Assembly: GCA_050298535.1 (NCBI GenBank)
Contig: JBNKUI010000105.1
Location: forward strand, 186,001 to 250,000
Direction of reading: 5' to 3'
Source: JABDMH01 sp050298535
GTDB taxonomy: Bacteria; Bacteroidota; Bacteroidia; Chitinophagales; Saprospiraceae
DNA length: 64,000 bases
Shown here: positions 42,110 to 51,348 of the stretch, piece by piece
How the letters are laid out: each line of letters opens with the position of its first letter
Numbering within the stretch: the first letter of the stretch is position 1
The notes under the pieces: model-generated
The model's database searches: none
Seen by the model: only the letters and a program-made list of their open reading frames with translations
What the model was told of the DNA's origin: nothing
Translations under genes and position numbers: made by a program

Positions 42110-43474
42110 GTGACAAAAACAATCAGACAAAGCGATTTAGAGGTTAAAACGCTCGGATCATGTAAAATTATGTCGCCATCATTTCGATCGGCTGAGCACA
42201 ATGTTCCGTACTTGCATTTTGTGGAAGATTCAGAACGCGTTTTATTCAATGTGGTCTATGATGTGGAGCAAGATGGTTTGAAGGACAATCCACTAAATAT
42301 GGAAAGAGGAGGACCGCGAAAGAAAATCTATTTTGACCCATCAAAGACAACAGCAGCCATAGTAACCTGTGGTGGACTATGTCCTGGAATCAATGTGGTC
42401 ATCCGAAGTTTAGTTTTGGCATTAAATTATCGATATGGCGTCAAGAAGATTCTCGGCGTTAAATACGGATATGAAGGCTTCATTCCAGAATATGGGCATC
42501 CATTTGTAGATCTGGATCCAGATGTCGTGGCAAACATCCATCAATTTGGGGGAACAATTTTAGGCTCCTCGCGTGGCAAACAAAGTGTAGAAGAAATTGT
42601 AGACTGTCTGGAACGTAACAATATCAATATCTTATTTGCCATTGGCGGGGATGGTACTTTAAAAGGAGCCTACGCCATACACGAGGAGATTGAAAAACGA
42701 GGATTGAAAATGGCTGTGGCAGGTATTCCAAAAACAATAGACAATGACATCAACCATATCGAAAAGAGTTTTGGATTTGAAACGTCGGTGACCATCTCGA
42801 GTCCGATTATCCGGGATGCTCACAATGAGGCCAAAGGTGCCTTTAATGGTGTTGCTATCATCAAATTAATGGGACGAGACTCCGGTTTCATTGCTGCAAG
42901 TGCAGTGATGGCCATGCCTGAGGTTAATGTCGTATTGGTACCCGAGGTAGAGTTTGATCTTGAGGGTGAAAAGGGATTGTTTCAATTCATCAAAAAAAGA
43001 CTGTTGGCAAAGCATCACTGTGTCATCGTCGTTGCAGAAGGTGCAGGTCAAAATCTTTTTGATCGTAAAAAGCATGTATTAACGGATGCTTCGGGTAACA
43101 TCCTACATGAAGATATAGGTGTTCACCTAAAATTAAAGATCAAGGAGTACTTGCTGGAAAACAAGATCAAGGCTTCGATCAAATATATCGATCCAAGCTA
43201 TATTATACGCAGTGCACCGGCAAATCCCGTTGATTGCATTTTTTGTAATCAATTGGCACTGGCAGCTGTGCATGGAGCAATGGCAGGTAAAACAGGTTTT
43301 GTAGTGGGACAACGATCAGATAAAATTGTCTATTTGCCAATCCCTCTGGTTACCGCTGAGCGTAAAAAAATTAATGTGGAAGGCGATCTGTGGCTGAACG
43401 TTCTGGAATCTACAGGACAACCCATATCAATGAAGAATGTCGCTCCGGAAGGAGCCTCGTTAGCTGCCCGTTAA
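42110..43474 (+). CDS. pfkA: ATP-dependent 6-phosphofructokinase, long (clade X-like) type
   Basis: Phosphorylates fructose 6-phosphate to fructose 1,6-bisphosphate in glycolysis. The 454-residue protein has an N-terminal extension of about 75 residues before TTAAIVTCGGLCPGINVVIR, as in plant, trypanosome and spirochaete-like PFKs. AIGGDGTLKGA keeps the Gly that favours ATP, while GIPKTIDNDI has Lys in place of the Gly of short ATP enzymes, the mixed pattern known from this clade. MGRDSGFIAA is the substrate-binding segment. A GTG start at 42110 is used. ATP as donor is the likelier reading; pyrophosphate cannot be fully excluded. Confidence 0.88.
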   Translation: MTKTIRQSDLEVKTLGSCKIMSPSFRSAEHNVPYLHFVEDSERVLFNVVYDVEQDGLKDNPLNMERGGPRKKIYFDPSKTTAAIVTCGGLCPGINVVIRSLVLALNYRYGVKKILGVKYGYEGFIPEYGHPFVDLDPDVVANIHQFGGTILGSSRGKQSVEEIVDCLERNNINILFAIGGDGTLKGAYAIHEEIEKRGLKMAVAGIPKTIDNDINHIEKSFGFETSVTISSPIIRDAHNEAKGAFNGVAIIKLMGRDSGFIAASAVMAMPEVNVVLVPEVEFDLEGEKGLFQFIKKRLLAKHHCVIVVAEGAGQNLFDRKKHVLTDASGNILHEDIGVHLKLKIKEYLLENKIKASIKYIDPSYIIRSAPANPVDCIFCNQLALAAVHGAMAGKTGFVVGQRSDKIVYLPIPLVTAERKKINVEGDLWLNVLESTGQPISMKNVAPEGASLAAR

Positions 43475-43644
43475 TTTCCTCCTGGAGTAATCCTTTTATA
43501 ATAACTCTCATATAATGGCTCCAATCTACCCCTATCTTGGCAAGCCTGAGTGAAGGTGATTGTAGACCCACATTAAAGCGTCAAGGTTCTTTAACATACA
43601 AAAACGTATGACTAAATCAGGACTTTTGCGACACGCTTACGTAG

Positions 43645-45744
43645 TCAATTTGTGGATGAAATTGCTGACTCCTCTGCACGAAAGACAACATATGCCTGGA
43701 TTGCCCTGACCTGCTCCGAGGTAAGAACATCGCTGAATGAGGGCATTCCAAGTACTTCACGCGCACCTTCGAGAACAATGGCTTCAAATTGCTCGTGAAC
43801 GGAGGCCGAAGCGTACCGTAAATCAGGGAGTGCACCCGCTACAGCTGCATAGCCATGACACCCAAAACAAAGACCACTATACAGTTTACGCCCTTCATTA
43901 ATTGTCTCTTTGGATGCTTCAATATGGATGGAAGGAACGGGCGGTTCCAGATGACCAAACATGGGAACCTGCAGACTGGCTTTTCCACCCAGGGCAAAGG
44001 TTAGAATTCGACCATAACCTGGTTTTACCGGGCCCTCTCCTGGTGGATTAATGAGTCCCATGTCTCCTCCCCAACCTACCATTAAAGTCAGATACTGCAT
44101 GCCATCGATCAGGTAGGTTACAGCCGGTGCCATTATACCTGTACCGGCATCGAACTCCCATAATTTGGCTCCATCAGTTGCTCTATATGCCGCGAAGAGT
44201 CCATCCGAACGTCCTTGAAATACAAGGTTTCCTGCGGTAGTCAGAATGCCTCCTCCTTGCACTACTGGGTGATTGACCCTCCATCTCGCTTTCTGTTGCA
44301 CCGGATCCCAGGCTACCAGCCGACCGGTAGCCGCGGGTGCAGCCCGCAAGTCGTCAAGTAATGCACCCTCGTATCCCCAATTGACACCATCGTTGCGCCT
44401 TGAATCGTCGGGTTTCCACATAGAATCCGGGCGATGCAAAAAAGTCGTTTCGTCCCTTACCGGTATGTATACGAGTTCCGTAATCGGATTGAAAGCCATG
44501 GGATGCCAGCTATGAGCACCTGAGGGGCCAGGCGAAACGAGTACGGGATCCATGCCCGCGTATGAACTGGTCGATTCAATGGGGCGCCCACTCTTTGGAT
44601 CAACACCAGTTGCCCATGTGATATTAGAAAAGGCCTCTGCCGAAATAAATTCACCGCTCTCCCGATCCAGTACATAGAAAAAACCATTTTTCGGTGCTTG
44701 CATAATGACCTTTCGCTCCTTTCCCGCAATTTCAAGCTCCGCAAGCATGAGGGGTTGGGTAGCTGTAAAATCCCAGTGATCTCCAGGCGTGGTCTGGAAA
44801 TACCATTCTAATTCACCGTCGTCAGCACGAAGCGCCAAGATGGAGGATAGGTATAAATTGTCTCCTCCTCCCGGACTTCTTAGGTCGCGATACCAGGGCG
44901 AGCCATTTCCCGTCCCGACAAATACAAGCTCCAGTTCCGGATCATATATAATGGCATCCCAGGCAGTACCTCCACCGCCACCTTCCCACCATTGGCCACT
45001 CCATGTTTTTGCTGCTTCCTCCATGGCTTCTGATTCAAATCCAAGGGAGGGATCCCCAGGCACCGTGTAAGTCCGCCATATCATTTCTCCACTTGCTGCG
45101 TCATAAGCAGAAACGTAACCCCGAACACCCATTTCTGCACCCCCGTTTCCTATGAGCACCATCCCCTTTACTATCCTGGGAGCACCGGTAATTGAATATC
45201 CCCTCGATGGATCGATTGTGACAGCCTCCCACTCCAATATTCCAGTAGCAGCGTTGATAGCGATCAAGCGACCATCCAGCGTCCCCACGTAGACCTTGCC
45301 GCGATAGAAGGCCGGTCCACGGTTAATAGCATCACAACAAAGAACACGGGCACGGGATCGAGGAACCTGAGGATCATAAGTCCACAGAAATTCCCCGGTT
45401 TTGGCCTCAATAGCATACACCATATTCCAGGAGCCGGTAGTGTATATCACGCCATCGATCACCAGGGGCGTTGCTTCAAGACCCCGGGTGGTACCAAGCT
45501 CTTCACTCCAAACCAACCCAAGGCGCTGAACGCTCTCTTCATTTATTTGTTGAAGGGGACTAAATCTCTGTTCTTTATAGGTTCGTCCGTACATTAACCA
45601 GTTGCCTGTATCGCGATTAGCTTCCAGGAGATATTTGTCATCAATCGCATTATCCCGACCGTCTCGATGACAGCTATTCATAGAAAGTTGAAGACTAACT
45701 AAGGCCAAAAATTGAGATAATAGTAGGATTGAGTGATAACGCAT
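43645..45744 (-). CDS. PQQ-dependent dehydrogenase with C-terminal cytochrome c domain
   Basis: A 699-residue quinohaemoprotein. Start ATG 45744 gives a signal sequence (MRYHSILLLSQFLALVSLQL) that ends near SMNSC, possibly a lipobox. The eight-bladed propeller has W-docking style repeats (AIEAKTGEFLWTYD, LIAINAATGILEWEA). A vicinal Cys pair RVLCCDAINRG stacks on PQQ, and catalytic-site WDFTATQPLM is present. The C-terminal domain has a haem motif CFGCH (about 632-636) and a Met ligand candidate in LGMPSFSDV. It oxidises an alcohol or sugar in the periplasm and passes electrons to a cytochrome; substrate unknown. No PQQ synthesis genes are in the window. Confidence 0.88.
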   Translation of the reverse strand: MRYHSILLLSQFLALVSLQLSMNSCHRDGRDNAIDDKYLLEANRDTGNWLMYGRTYKEQRFSPLQQINEESVQRLGLVWSEELGTTRGLEATPLVIDGVIYTTGSWNMVYAIEAKTGEFLWTYDPQVPRSRARVLCCDAINRGPAFYRGKVYVGTLDGRLIAINAATGILEWEAVTIDPSRGYSITGAPRIVKGMVLIGNGGAEMGVRGYVSAYDAASGEMIWRTYTVPGDPSLGFESEAMEEAAKTWSGQWWEGGGGGTAWDAIIYDPELELVFVGTGNGSPWYRDLRSPGGGDNLYLSSILALRADDGELEWYFQTTPGDHWDFTATQPLMLAELEIAGKERKVIMQAPKNGFFYVLDRESGEFISAEAFSNITWATGVDPKSGRPIESTSSYAGMDPVLVSPGPSGAHSWHPMAFNPITELVYIPVRDETTFLHRPDSMWKPDDSRRNDGVNWGYEGALLDDLRAAPAATGRLVAWDPVQQKARWRVNHPVVQGGGILTTAGNLVFQGRSDGLFAAYRATDGAKLWEFDAGTGIMAPAVTYLIDGMQYLTLMVGWGGDMGLINPPGEGPVKPGYGRILTFALGGKASLQVPMFGHLEPPVPSIHIEASKETINEGRKLYSGLCFGCHGYAAVAGALPDLRYASASVHEQFEAIVLEGAREVLGMPSFSDVLTSEQVRAIQAYVVFRAEESAISSTN

Positions 45745-46006
45745 AATGGATATGGTACTTATTCTAAAGTTAATACAAACACACCACAGGTTAAACATAA
45801 AACGTGTTTTAAGTTTTGGGGTGTTTGCCTGGTATCGCAACCTGAGCCACAACAATTCTTATACCCCCCGGGACTTAGGGTGAACATTGTTCCCGACTGG
45901 ACTCCTAGCCTCGAGTCTTTCGGCACCGCCGAACGTTTGAGAAATAACTTAAACACATCATTTCAATGCGTATTTCCCGGTGGCGGGTAAGTGGTCGGCT
46001 ATCCAT

Positions 46007-46990
46007 TCATCCCGGGTACCAAACCACCCGGGGATCCTCCTCAGCACGCTGATAGCTCCAGGCGCTCTCCACCATTTTTTTTAAATCATAAACCGGGCGC
46101 CAACCAAGCAGAAATTTGGCTTTGGCATTATCCAGCCAGGTAGAATGGAAATCCGTTTTGATGCCGATGGACGGTAATCCGCGACTTTCCTGTAAGTAAG
46201 CGGCCAATTCGCCGTAATCCACCGGTTCGTCCATGCAGATATTAAAGGTCTGTTGTCGGGCCCGCGGGTGATCCAGCGCCAGCAGGATTGCCGATACCAG
46301 GTCATCCACATGCACAAAATTCCGCTTGACCGGCACCCCGTCCGGATCCAGCATGACGGGAATAGCACCCGTATCCCGGTATTGGGCGGCCCGCTCCGGA
46401 CCGACCAGTTGGTGCCAGACCGGTCCGCCGAAGACATCTTCCCCGAACGACAGCTGGTATTTAAAATCGTCTTTCTCCATGATCCAGGGGACCCGCAGGC
46501 AGGTGCCGCAGAGATCGTACTGAATGTAATACTGTTCCAGCATCACTTCTTCCAGTACCTTCGACAGGGCATAGCAACCCGGATAAGCGCTATGCCGCTG
46601 CAATTCGTGTATCGGTGCCGGATGGGGATAGAAAAAATGACCTAAGGCAGCATCGCCGCCGATGAGCAGAAACTGCCGAAAATCCGGACTTTCCCGGCAA
46701 GCTTCCAGTAACCAGAACATGCCTTTGACGGCTACGTCCATGATCGTGTCCGCCGATTCCTTGGTAGTGGCCAGGTGTAGTACGTGCGATACGCTCTCCA
46801 TAGCCCGGATCACAACCTGGCGATCGGATAGTGAACCTTTGAACATTTCGAGCCGATCACCAGGTTCTATTTCTCGTCGGTGGCAGAGAGCCCGGACGGT
46901 GAAGGTGTCGAATGCAGGATCGACCAACAAAGCCTTGATGAAGGCCTGACCTACCTTTCCGGTGGCACCGGTGACGAGTATGCGTTGCAT
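46007..46990 (-). CDS. NAD-dependent epimerase/dehydratase, GC-rich
   Basis: A 327-residue extended short-chain dehydrogenase. The Rossmann motif VTGATGKVGQAF is at residues 6-17, HVLHLATT follows, and YALSKVLEE supplies the active-site Y-x-x-x-K (about 141-145). C-terminal FVHVDDLVSAILLAL is typical of NAD-sugar epimerases. Its substrate cannot be read from sequence. Base composition is clearly higher in G+C (about 55-60 % in most lines) than in flanking genes, and codon choice differs, which suggests recent acquisition. It is upstream of and co-directional with the PQQ dehydrogenase gene, 262 bp away. Confidence 0.85.
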   Translation of the reverse strand: MQRILVTGATGKVGQAFIKALLVDPAFDTFTVRALCHRREIEPGDRLEMFKGSLSDRQVVIRAMESVSHVLHLATTKESADTIMDVAVKGMFWLLEACRESPDFRQFLLIGGDAALGHFFYPHPAPIHELQRHSAYPGCYALSKVLEEVMLEQYYIQYDLCGTCLRVPWIMEKDDFKYQLSFGEDVFGGPVWHQLVGPERAAQYRDTGAIPVMLDPDGVPVKRNFVHVDDLVSAILLALDHPRARQQTFNICMDEPVDYGELAAYLQESRGLPSIGIKTDFHSTWLDNAKAKFLLGWRPVYDLKKMVESAWSYQRAEEDPRVVWYPG

Positions 46991-47577
46991 GGATGCATGT
47001 TGAGTTAATTAGATAGCCCATTGCCGTACGCTGCCTTTAGATAGGTATCTGGAATGTGGCAGAATCCTAAAGATAGGGATTCACCTGCTGGTAGCAGGTT
47101 AAGAATGACAGGTTCTCTAACACTGCTATTAGTAGCGTTTTAATCTCCCGAGTAATTAAAAGAAATCCAGTCCAAACAAGGAGATGCAGTTATTACCAAT
47201 TTGGCAACACCTGGTACAATGCATGCTATTTCTAATACTATATGGGATTATCTACACTTTGGAATCTGGATTTACAGAAATGAACTGAAAATTGTCGACA
47301 GCTAAATACTTGGGAGTTATATTTTATTATCTCACTATCTGAAAGATCCATCTGGCGTTCTAAAAAGGGAACGTTAATAGTTTAAAAAATCTTCCACTAG
47401 GAGACTGGGACAAATCGAGGTTGATGCTGCAGGCGCAACGAGCACGGCTAGCCTTTGTAGTAAACTAGATTCAATATAGATTAATCAGTGCAAGCTGGGT
47501 TTGTACACACTCCTTAACTTACCGAGGCTACGCTCGGCTCCGGCTTCTCGTCCTGATGGGAGGACGCTCCCCAAAGC
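46991..47577. other. Gene-free interval left of island 2
   Basis: No ORF with protein-like composition. Two small hairpins (CCGAG...CTCGG near 47522 and CGTCC...GGACG near 47549) lie close to the terminator, otherwise nothing recognised. Confidence 0.4.
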
Positions 47578-47611
47578 AAAAAAAGATCTGACAGAATGAA
47601 CTATCAGATCT
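47578..47611 (-). terminator. Displaced tRNA-Gln terminator
   Basis: AGATCTGA (47584-47591) pairs with TCAGATCT (47604-47611); on the minus strand the stem is followed by seven T's. It sits just outside the att copy at 47624, where the tRNA-Gln 3' end was before island insertion. Confidence 0.7.
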
Positions 47612-47623
47612 CTATTATTTCTC

Positions 47624-47640
47624 GTAGACCCACTAGGACT
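47624..47640 (-). repeat. att repeat of island 2, left copy
   Basis: GTAGACCCACTAGGACT is identical to 57284-57300, the 3' end of tRNA-Gln. Sequence beyond it differs, so this is a 17-bp core. Confidence 0.85.
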
Positions 47641-47791
47641 AATAGATTGATATGCTTATGCTTTCTATTTGCCTCTAATTGCCTCCAATTCTCTGTGTCT
47701 CAAACAAGTTGGCTGAAGTTAGCAACATTGAATGTCAATTCAAGTTCCTCCATGTTGTACGCATATTGTACTAATCAAAAAGACTTTAATT

Positions 47792-49042
47792 ATGATCACA
47801 ACCAAATTCATTCAAAGAGAAGACCAAATTGACTCTAATGGCGAATGTCCCATCTACCTACGCATAACTTGTAAGAGGAAGGCTGTACTAATCCATACCG
47901 GAATACGGGTGTTACCGAGTCAATGGGAAGGAAGGATTAAGAGAGATAACAAAAAGCTCGCTCTCCAACAGAATCAGAAACTATCTCGAATCTTGGAAAA
48001 GGTGCAAAGTATTACACTTGAGATGGAGAATCAGGGGCAAATGCTTTCTGCGAAAGCGATCAAGGACAAATATCTTAATCCACAAAAGGACGAAATCATA
48101 GATTTCGCTACAAATGTTGTCAAAAAGGAGTACGAAGATGGAAAGATAAGTGTTGGAACGTATCAAAAGTATATGCCAATCATCAAGAAGTTTAATGGAT
48201 TCATTGAGAAAAATCATGGGTCTTATCAAATCACCCTCCAAGAATTGAATTTGGAATTAATAGAAGGATTTGAAACCTACTTGAAAAGTAAACATTCAAA
48301 TCGTCAAAGTACTATCAATGCAAACCTCAGATTTCTGAGAAAACTATGTAATGAAGCAATCAGACAAGATAAGATGAAATCTGATAGAAATCCATTCATC
48401 AGATACAAGTTCAAAACTGTTAAGACTGAAATAGAGCATTGTACGGAAGAGGAGATTTGTATGATTCAAAATCATGAATTTGAGCCCAATTCAAGAGAAG
48501 AACTAGTACATGACATATTACTTTTTGGTCTTGAGACAGGTTTAAGAATTGGAGATATTCTTTGTCTAACAAAAGATAGAATTGCTAATAAGCATGTCCT
48601 TATACGACAACAAAAAGGTAAGGATTTCTTCAGGCTAATGCTTACTTCACGAGCTCAAGAATTAGTGTCAAAGTACATGAGTCAGGATAATTTGATTTCA
48701 TCAGAATACCTATTTCCACTTGTGCGAATACCTCAAAATCATCCTGATAAGGTCAAACTCTATAATGAGGTGAAAAATGCAACAGCCAAAGTCAATGGAA
48801 CTTTGAAAAAAATTGCAAAAACCGTTGGCATTAACAAGAATTTACGTACTCATATTGCTCGTCATTCCGTTGCCGTTAGATGCTTGACAAACAAGCTCTC
48901 TAAAGAGCAGGTTCAAGCAATGTTAAACCATCAAAGCATGAGTACAACAGAACATTATGCTAAGTTTACATCTGAATTCAGAGACAACGCAGTATTAGAG
49001 TATGGAGAAATATCTAAGAGAAATAGAGATAAAATACATTGA
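47792..49042 (+). CDS. int: Tyrosine recombinase/integrase of island 2
   Basis: 416 residues from ATG 47792 (MITTKFIQREDQIDSNGECP); the longer frame from 47732 adds unrelated residues. Domains: Arm-type DNA binding (1-90), SAM-like core binding (about 110-205, GTYQKYMPIIKKFNGFIEKN) and catalytic domain. Active-site residues can be assigned: Arg in GLETGLRIGDIL, Lys in QQKGKDFF, His-x-x-Arg in HIARHSVA, His in LNHQSMSTTEHYAK and the nucleophile Tyr in the same segment. It integrates the element at the tRNA-Gln 3' end. The next gene overlaps by 41 bp. Confidence 0.95.
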   Translation: MITTKFIQREDQIDSNGECPIYLRITCKRKAVLIHTGIRVLPSQWEGRIKRDNKKLALQQNQKLSRILEKVQSITLEMENQGQMLSAKAIKDKYLNPQKDEIIDFATNVVKKEYEDGKISVGTYQKYMPIIKKFNGFIEKNHGSYQITLQELNLELIEGFETYLKSKHSNRQSTINANLRFLRKLCNEAIRQDKMKSDRNPFIRYKFKTVKTEIEHCTEEEICMIQNHEFEPNSREELVHDILLFGLETGLRIGDILCLTKDRIANKHVLIRQQKGKDFFRLMLTSRAQELVSKYMSQDNLISSEYLFPLVRIPQNHPDKVKLYNEVKNATAKVNGTLKKIAKTVGINKNLRTHIARHSVAVRCLTNKLSKEQVQAMLNHQSMSTTEHYAKFTSEFRDNAVLEYGEISKRNRDKIH

Positions 49043-49793
49043 CCATGAATCCTATGCCACGCTCCAAGAGCAATTAGGTTTTCAAGACCAAATTGCCTTC
49101 GACAAGAAGTATCCCTGCGAATTTCGGATCTATGAAGCCCTTTCGGAGGGTCAAAGCTTGAATAGGCTAACGAATGAGTTGGAAGATTACTTATCCGTGC
49201 CGATGATTCAATTTGAAAACAAGGAGGAGGAAGAGTTCTGGAAGGATTTCCACATTGACCTACTTGAACGTCTTGATACAGTTTTATCCATGACGCAACA
49301 GTTTGAAGAAAACTTTGTCATTAACGAATTCAGAAGTATTGTTGCAGGCATCTATTGGCATTATAGATCTAAAGATCCAATGGAACCCACTCAAATAGAT
49401 ATCAAAATAGAGGAGGTATCGCTAGTTGAGAATGATGTAACTGGAGATCCAGTATTGGTTTGGTCGCAAATGAATGAATCTGTTATGACTCCTCCTCGTG
49501 ACCAAGCTGAGGTCCCACTTGCACCACAGGGAATCATGTTATACTATTTGAGTAAACATGGTTTCTTTAGGAAGCTCTCTTACAGTCAAAGAAAGGAGCT
49601 TTGGTATGCTCTAACTGGTTATAGTTCATTAAACAATACTTCAGTTGAAGTATCCAGCAAAAACATCAAAGAGGGAGCTATATTCAAAAAATCTAAAATC
49701 AAAGAGGTACATTTTGACGCTATCGTGGACTTCTGCCAAGAGGTCATTAATGATATAAATAGTCATTTTAAGAAGCAAAAAACCTCTCTTTAG
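49002..49793 (+). CDS. Hypothetical protein overlapping the integrase
   Basis: A 263-residue acidic soluble protein of no family I recognise. It has a Glu-rich middle (NKEEEEFWKDFHIDLLERLD), a helical C terminus with GIMLYYLSKHGFFRKLSYSQ and ends in basic residues. Its ATG lies 41 bp before the integrase stop in another frame, which implies translational coupling, and it is therefore probably part of the element's mobility module. Similar integrase-plus-unknown pairs are common in Bacteroidota islands. Confidence 0.6.
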   Translation: MEKYLREIEIKYIDHESYATLQEQLGFQDQIAFDKKYPCEFRIYEALSEGQSLNRLTNELEDYLSVPMIQFENKEEEEFWKDFHIDLLERLDTVLSMTQQFEENFVINEFRSIVAGIYWHYRSKDPMEPTQIDIKIEEVSLVENDVTGDPVLVWSQMNESVMTPPRDQAEVPLAPQGIMLYYLSKHGFFRKLSYSQRKELWYALTGYSSLNNTSVEVSSKNIKEGAIFKKSKIKEVHFDAIVDFCQEVINDINSHFKKQKTSL

Positions 49794-49885
49794 GTACCAG
49801 TACCCATCAATACCCTTCTTGCTTCCATATTTCTTGATTTCTGAGTTCTTTCTCTTTTCCTTGCAGCTATTATAAATAATATCAA

Positions 49886-50167
49886 ATGGATTTAATGATA
49901 GCGAATAGGAAGGATTTTGAGGCCATTAAAGCCTCCTTAGAAAAACTAGCAGAGGACGTATCACAAAGGTCATCAAACCCAGACCATGAAATACTGTCAA
50001 ATGATGAGTTTTGCTCAAGACTTAACATTTCAAAGAAGACTGCTCAGAAATGGAGAGACAATGGAGTTATAAAATACTCTCAGATTGATAGGTGCATTTT
50101 CTATAGACTCTCTTGGGTCCTGGAGATGCTAGACGATTTCAGTTCAAAAAACGTAATGGACGTCTGA
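49886..50167 (+). CDS. Excisionase-like helix-turn-helix protein
   Basis: A 93-residue protein with a C-terminal HTH_17/MerR-like winged helix: EILSNDEFCSRLNISKKTAQ, then KWRDNGVIKYSQIDRCIFYR, the usual pattern of Bacteroidota excisionases and small element regulators. The N terminus is a short helix (KDFEAIKASLEKLAEDV). It starts 92 bp after the previous gene and is directly followed, one base after its stop, by the Rep-like gene. Likely role: directing excision or activating the replication gene. Confidence 0.8.
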   Translation: MDLMIANRKDFEAIKASLEKLAEDVSQRSSNPDHEILSNDEFCSRLNISKKTAQKWRDNGVIKYSQIDRCIFYRLSWVLEMLDDFSSKNVMDV

Positions 50168-50168
50168 A

Positions 50169-51125
50169 ATGATTGATTTCATTAAAATAGACATCTCTCA
50201 TGTAAGTGAATCGAACTTGCTCTGGAATCCATTACTTAAAGATGGATGGTCGAGTTCAGTCCACCGTGCAACTGGAAACGTTCGTTATCCATATGAGTGC
50301 AATTATCAGGGTTTGAAGTTTACTTTCTTAAGTAATGAATACAGAGAACTTAGCGGGTCTCTTCACAAGTATTACAATCTTGTAGATAGTGATAAAAATC
50401 ACAACTTCAATCAATTTGGACTGGAAAACATCAGATGGGTGATTGCAGAGCTCGAAAGACAGTTTGAATTGTCTGCTGAACTTTGCAGAATCAAAAACAT
50501 AGAGTTTGGAGTGAATCTCCTAGTAGATAGCCATCCAAAAGAGTTGATTCAAAGGAATGTTATAGCTTATAAAAACCATCATATTACTGAGCTTAAGACT
50601 TACGGCACTAAGGGTCTTTATACTGAACATGAAAGCACTGAGTATTATATAAAGGTCTATGACAAAACAAGTCAATATCGATTGGATAAGAACATACTTA
50701 GATTTGAAGTCAAGACCAAGAAGAGTAGACATGTAGCTGATTGCCAAATCAGAACTCTAGCTGATATTTGCGACAGAGAGAAGTTGCTTCTGCTATCTGA
50801 TAAATTGAGAAAAGCCTTGAATCATATGAAGATAGTTGATGAAAGTGACTTGGAAGTATTCAGTTCCGGCAAAGAGAGGCTAGACTATCAGAACTTTATA
50901 AATCCTAAATATTGGGAGAAGGTAGCAACTTTGGATAAAGATGAAGCGTATCGAGCTAATAAAAGGTTTAAAGGTCTTTTAAAGAAGTATAAGCTACTGA
51001 GAGTAAAAGACTCCTTGCTAACACAGTTTGATAGAACTGTTTACTACTTACTTAAAGAAGATTGTCCTTTTAGGGGACAATCAAACACTCTTTCTCCTAC
51101 AAGTGTATTGATAAACAATGACTAA
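50169..51125 (+). CDS. Replication-initiator-like protein
   Basis: A 318-residue protein resembling phage/plasmid replication initiators of the gpII/Rep_trans-like type by its motif order: LSGSLHKYYN (about 60), EFGVNLLV (about 112), YYIKVYDKTSQYRLDKNILR (about 160) and FEVKTKKSRHV. The conserved Tyr in YIKVYDK might serve nicking, but I cannot assign a catalytic Tyr or HUH motif with certainty. It immediately follows the excisionase-like gene, the same arrangement as in mobilisable elements of this phylum. If right, the excised circle could replicate. Confidence 0.5.
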   Translation: MIDFIKIDISHVSESNLLWNPLLKDGWSSSVHRATGNVRYPYECNYQGLKFTFLSNEYRELSGSLHKYYNLVDSDKNHNFNQFGLENIRWVIAELERQFELSAELCRIKNIEFGVNLLVDSHPKELIQRNVIAYKNHHITELKTYGTKGLYTEHESTEYYIKVYDKTSQYRLDKNILRFEVKTKKSRHVADCQIRTLADICDREKLLLLSDKLRKALNHMKIVDESDLEVFSSGKERLDYQNFINPKYWEKVATLDKDEAYRANKRFKGLLKKYKLLRVKDSLLTQFDRTVYYLLKEDCPFRGQSNTLSPTSVLINND

Positions 51126-51348
51126 TACATGACTAATTCACACTATATATAAAGGTGATTTAGTCGTAGTTTCTTTGCTATGGTATGTTTTCATGCATAA
51201 AAGTCATTTCACAAATTCAATTGTAATAGCATAGTTTGGGACCTGACGGATAGCTTTCCTCCTACCATTACATTTTAACATTAGGTTATGCAATTATCGG
51301 GATGTATGGTCGATAGGTCTCATGTTATTATTTTAGGATTGAAAATAA

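Noticed and set aside
47522..47566. Two short hairpins near the left end of island 2, considered as REP-type elements
   Set aside because: Single occurrence with short arms; no second copy noticed.
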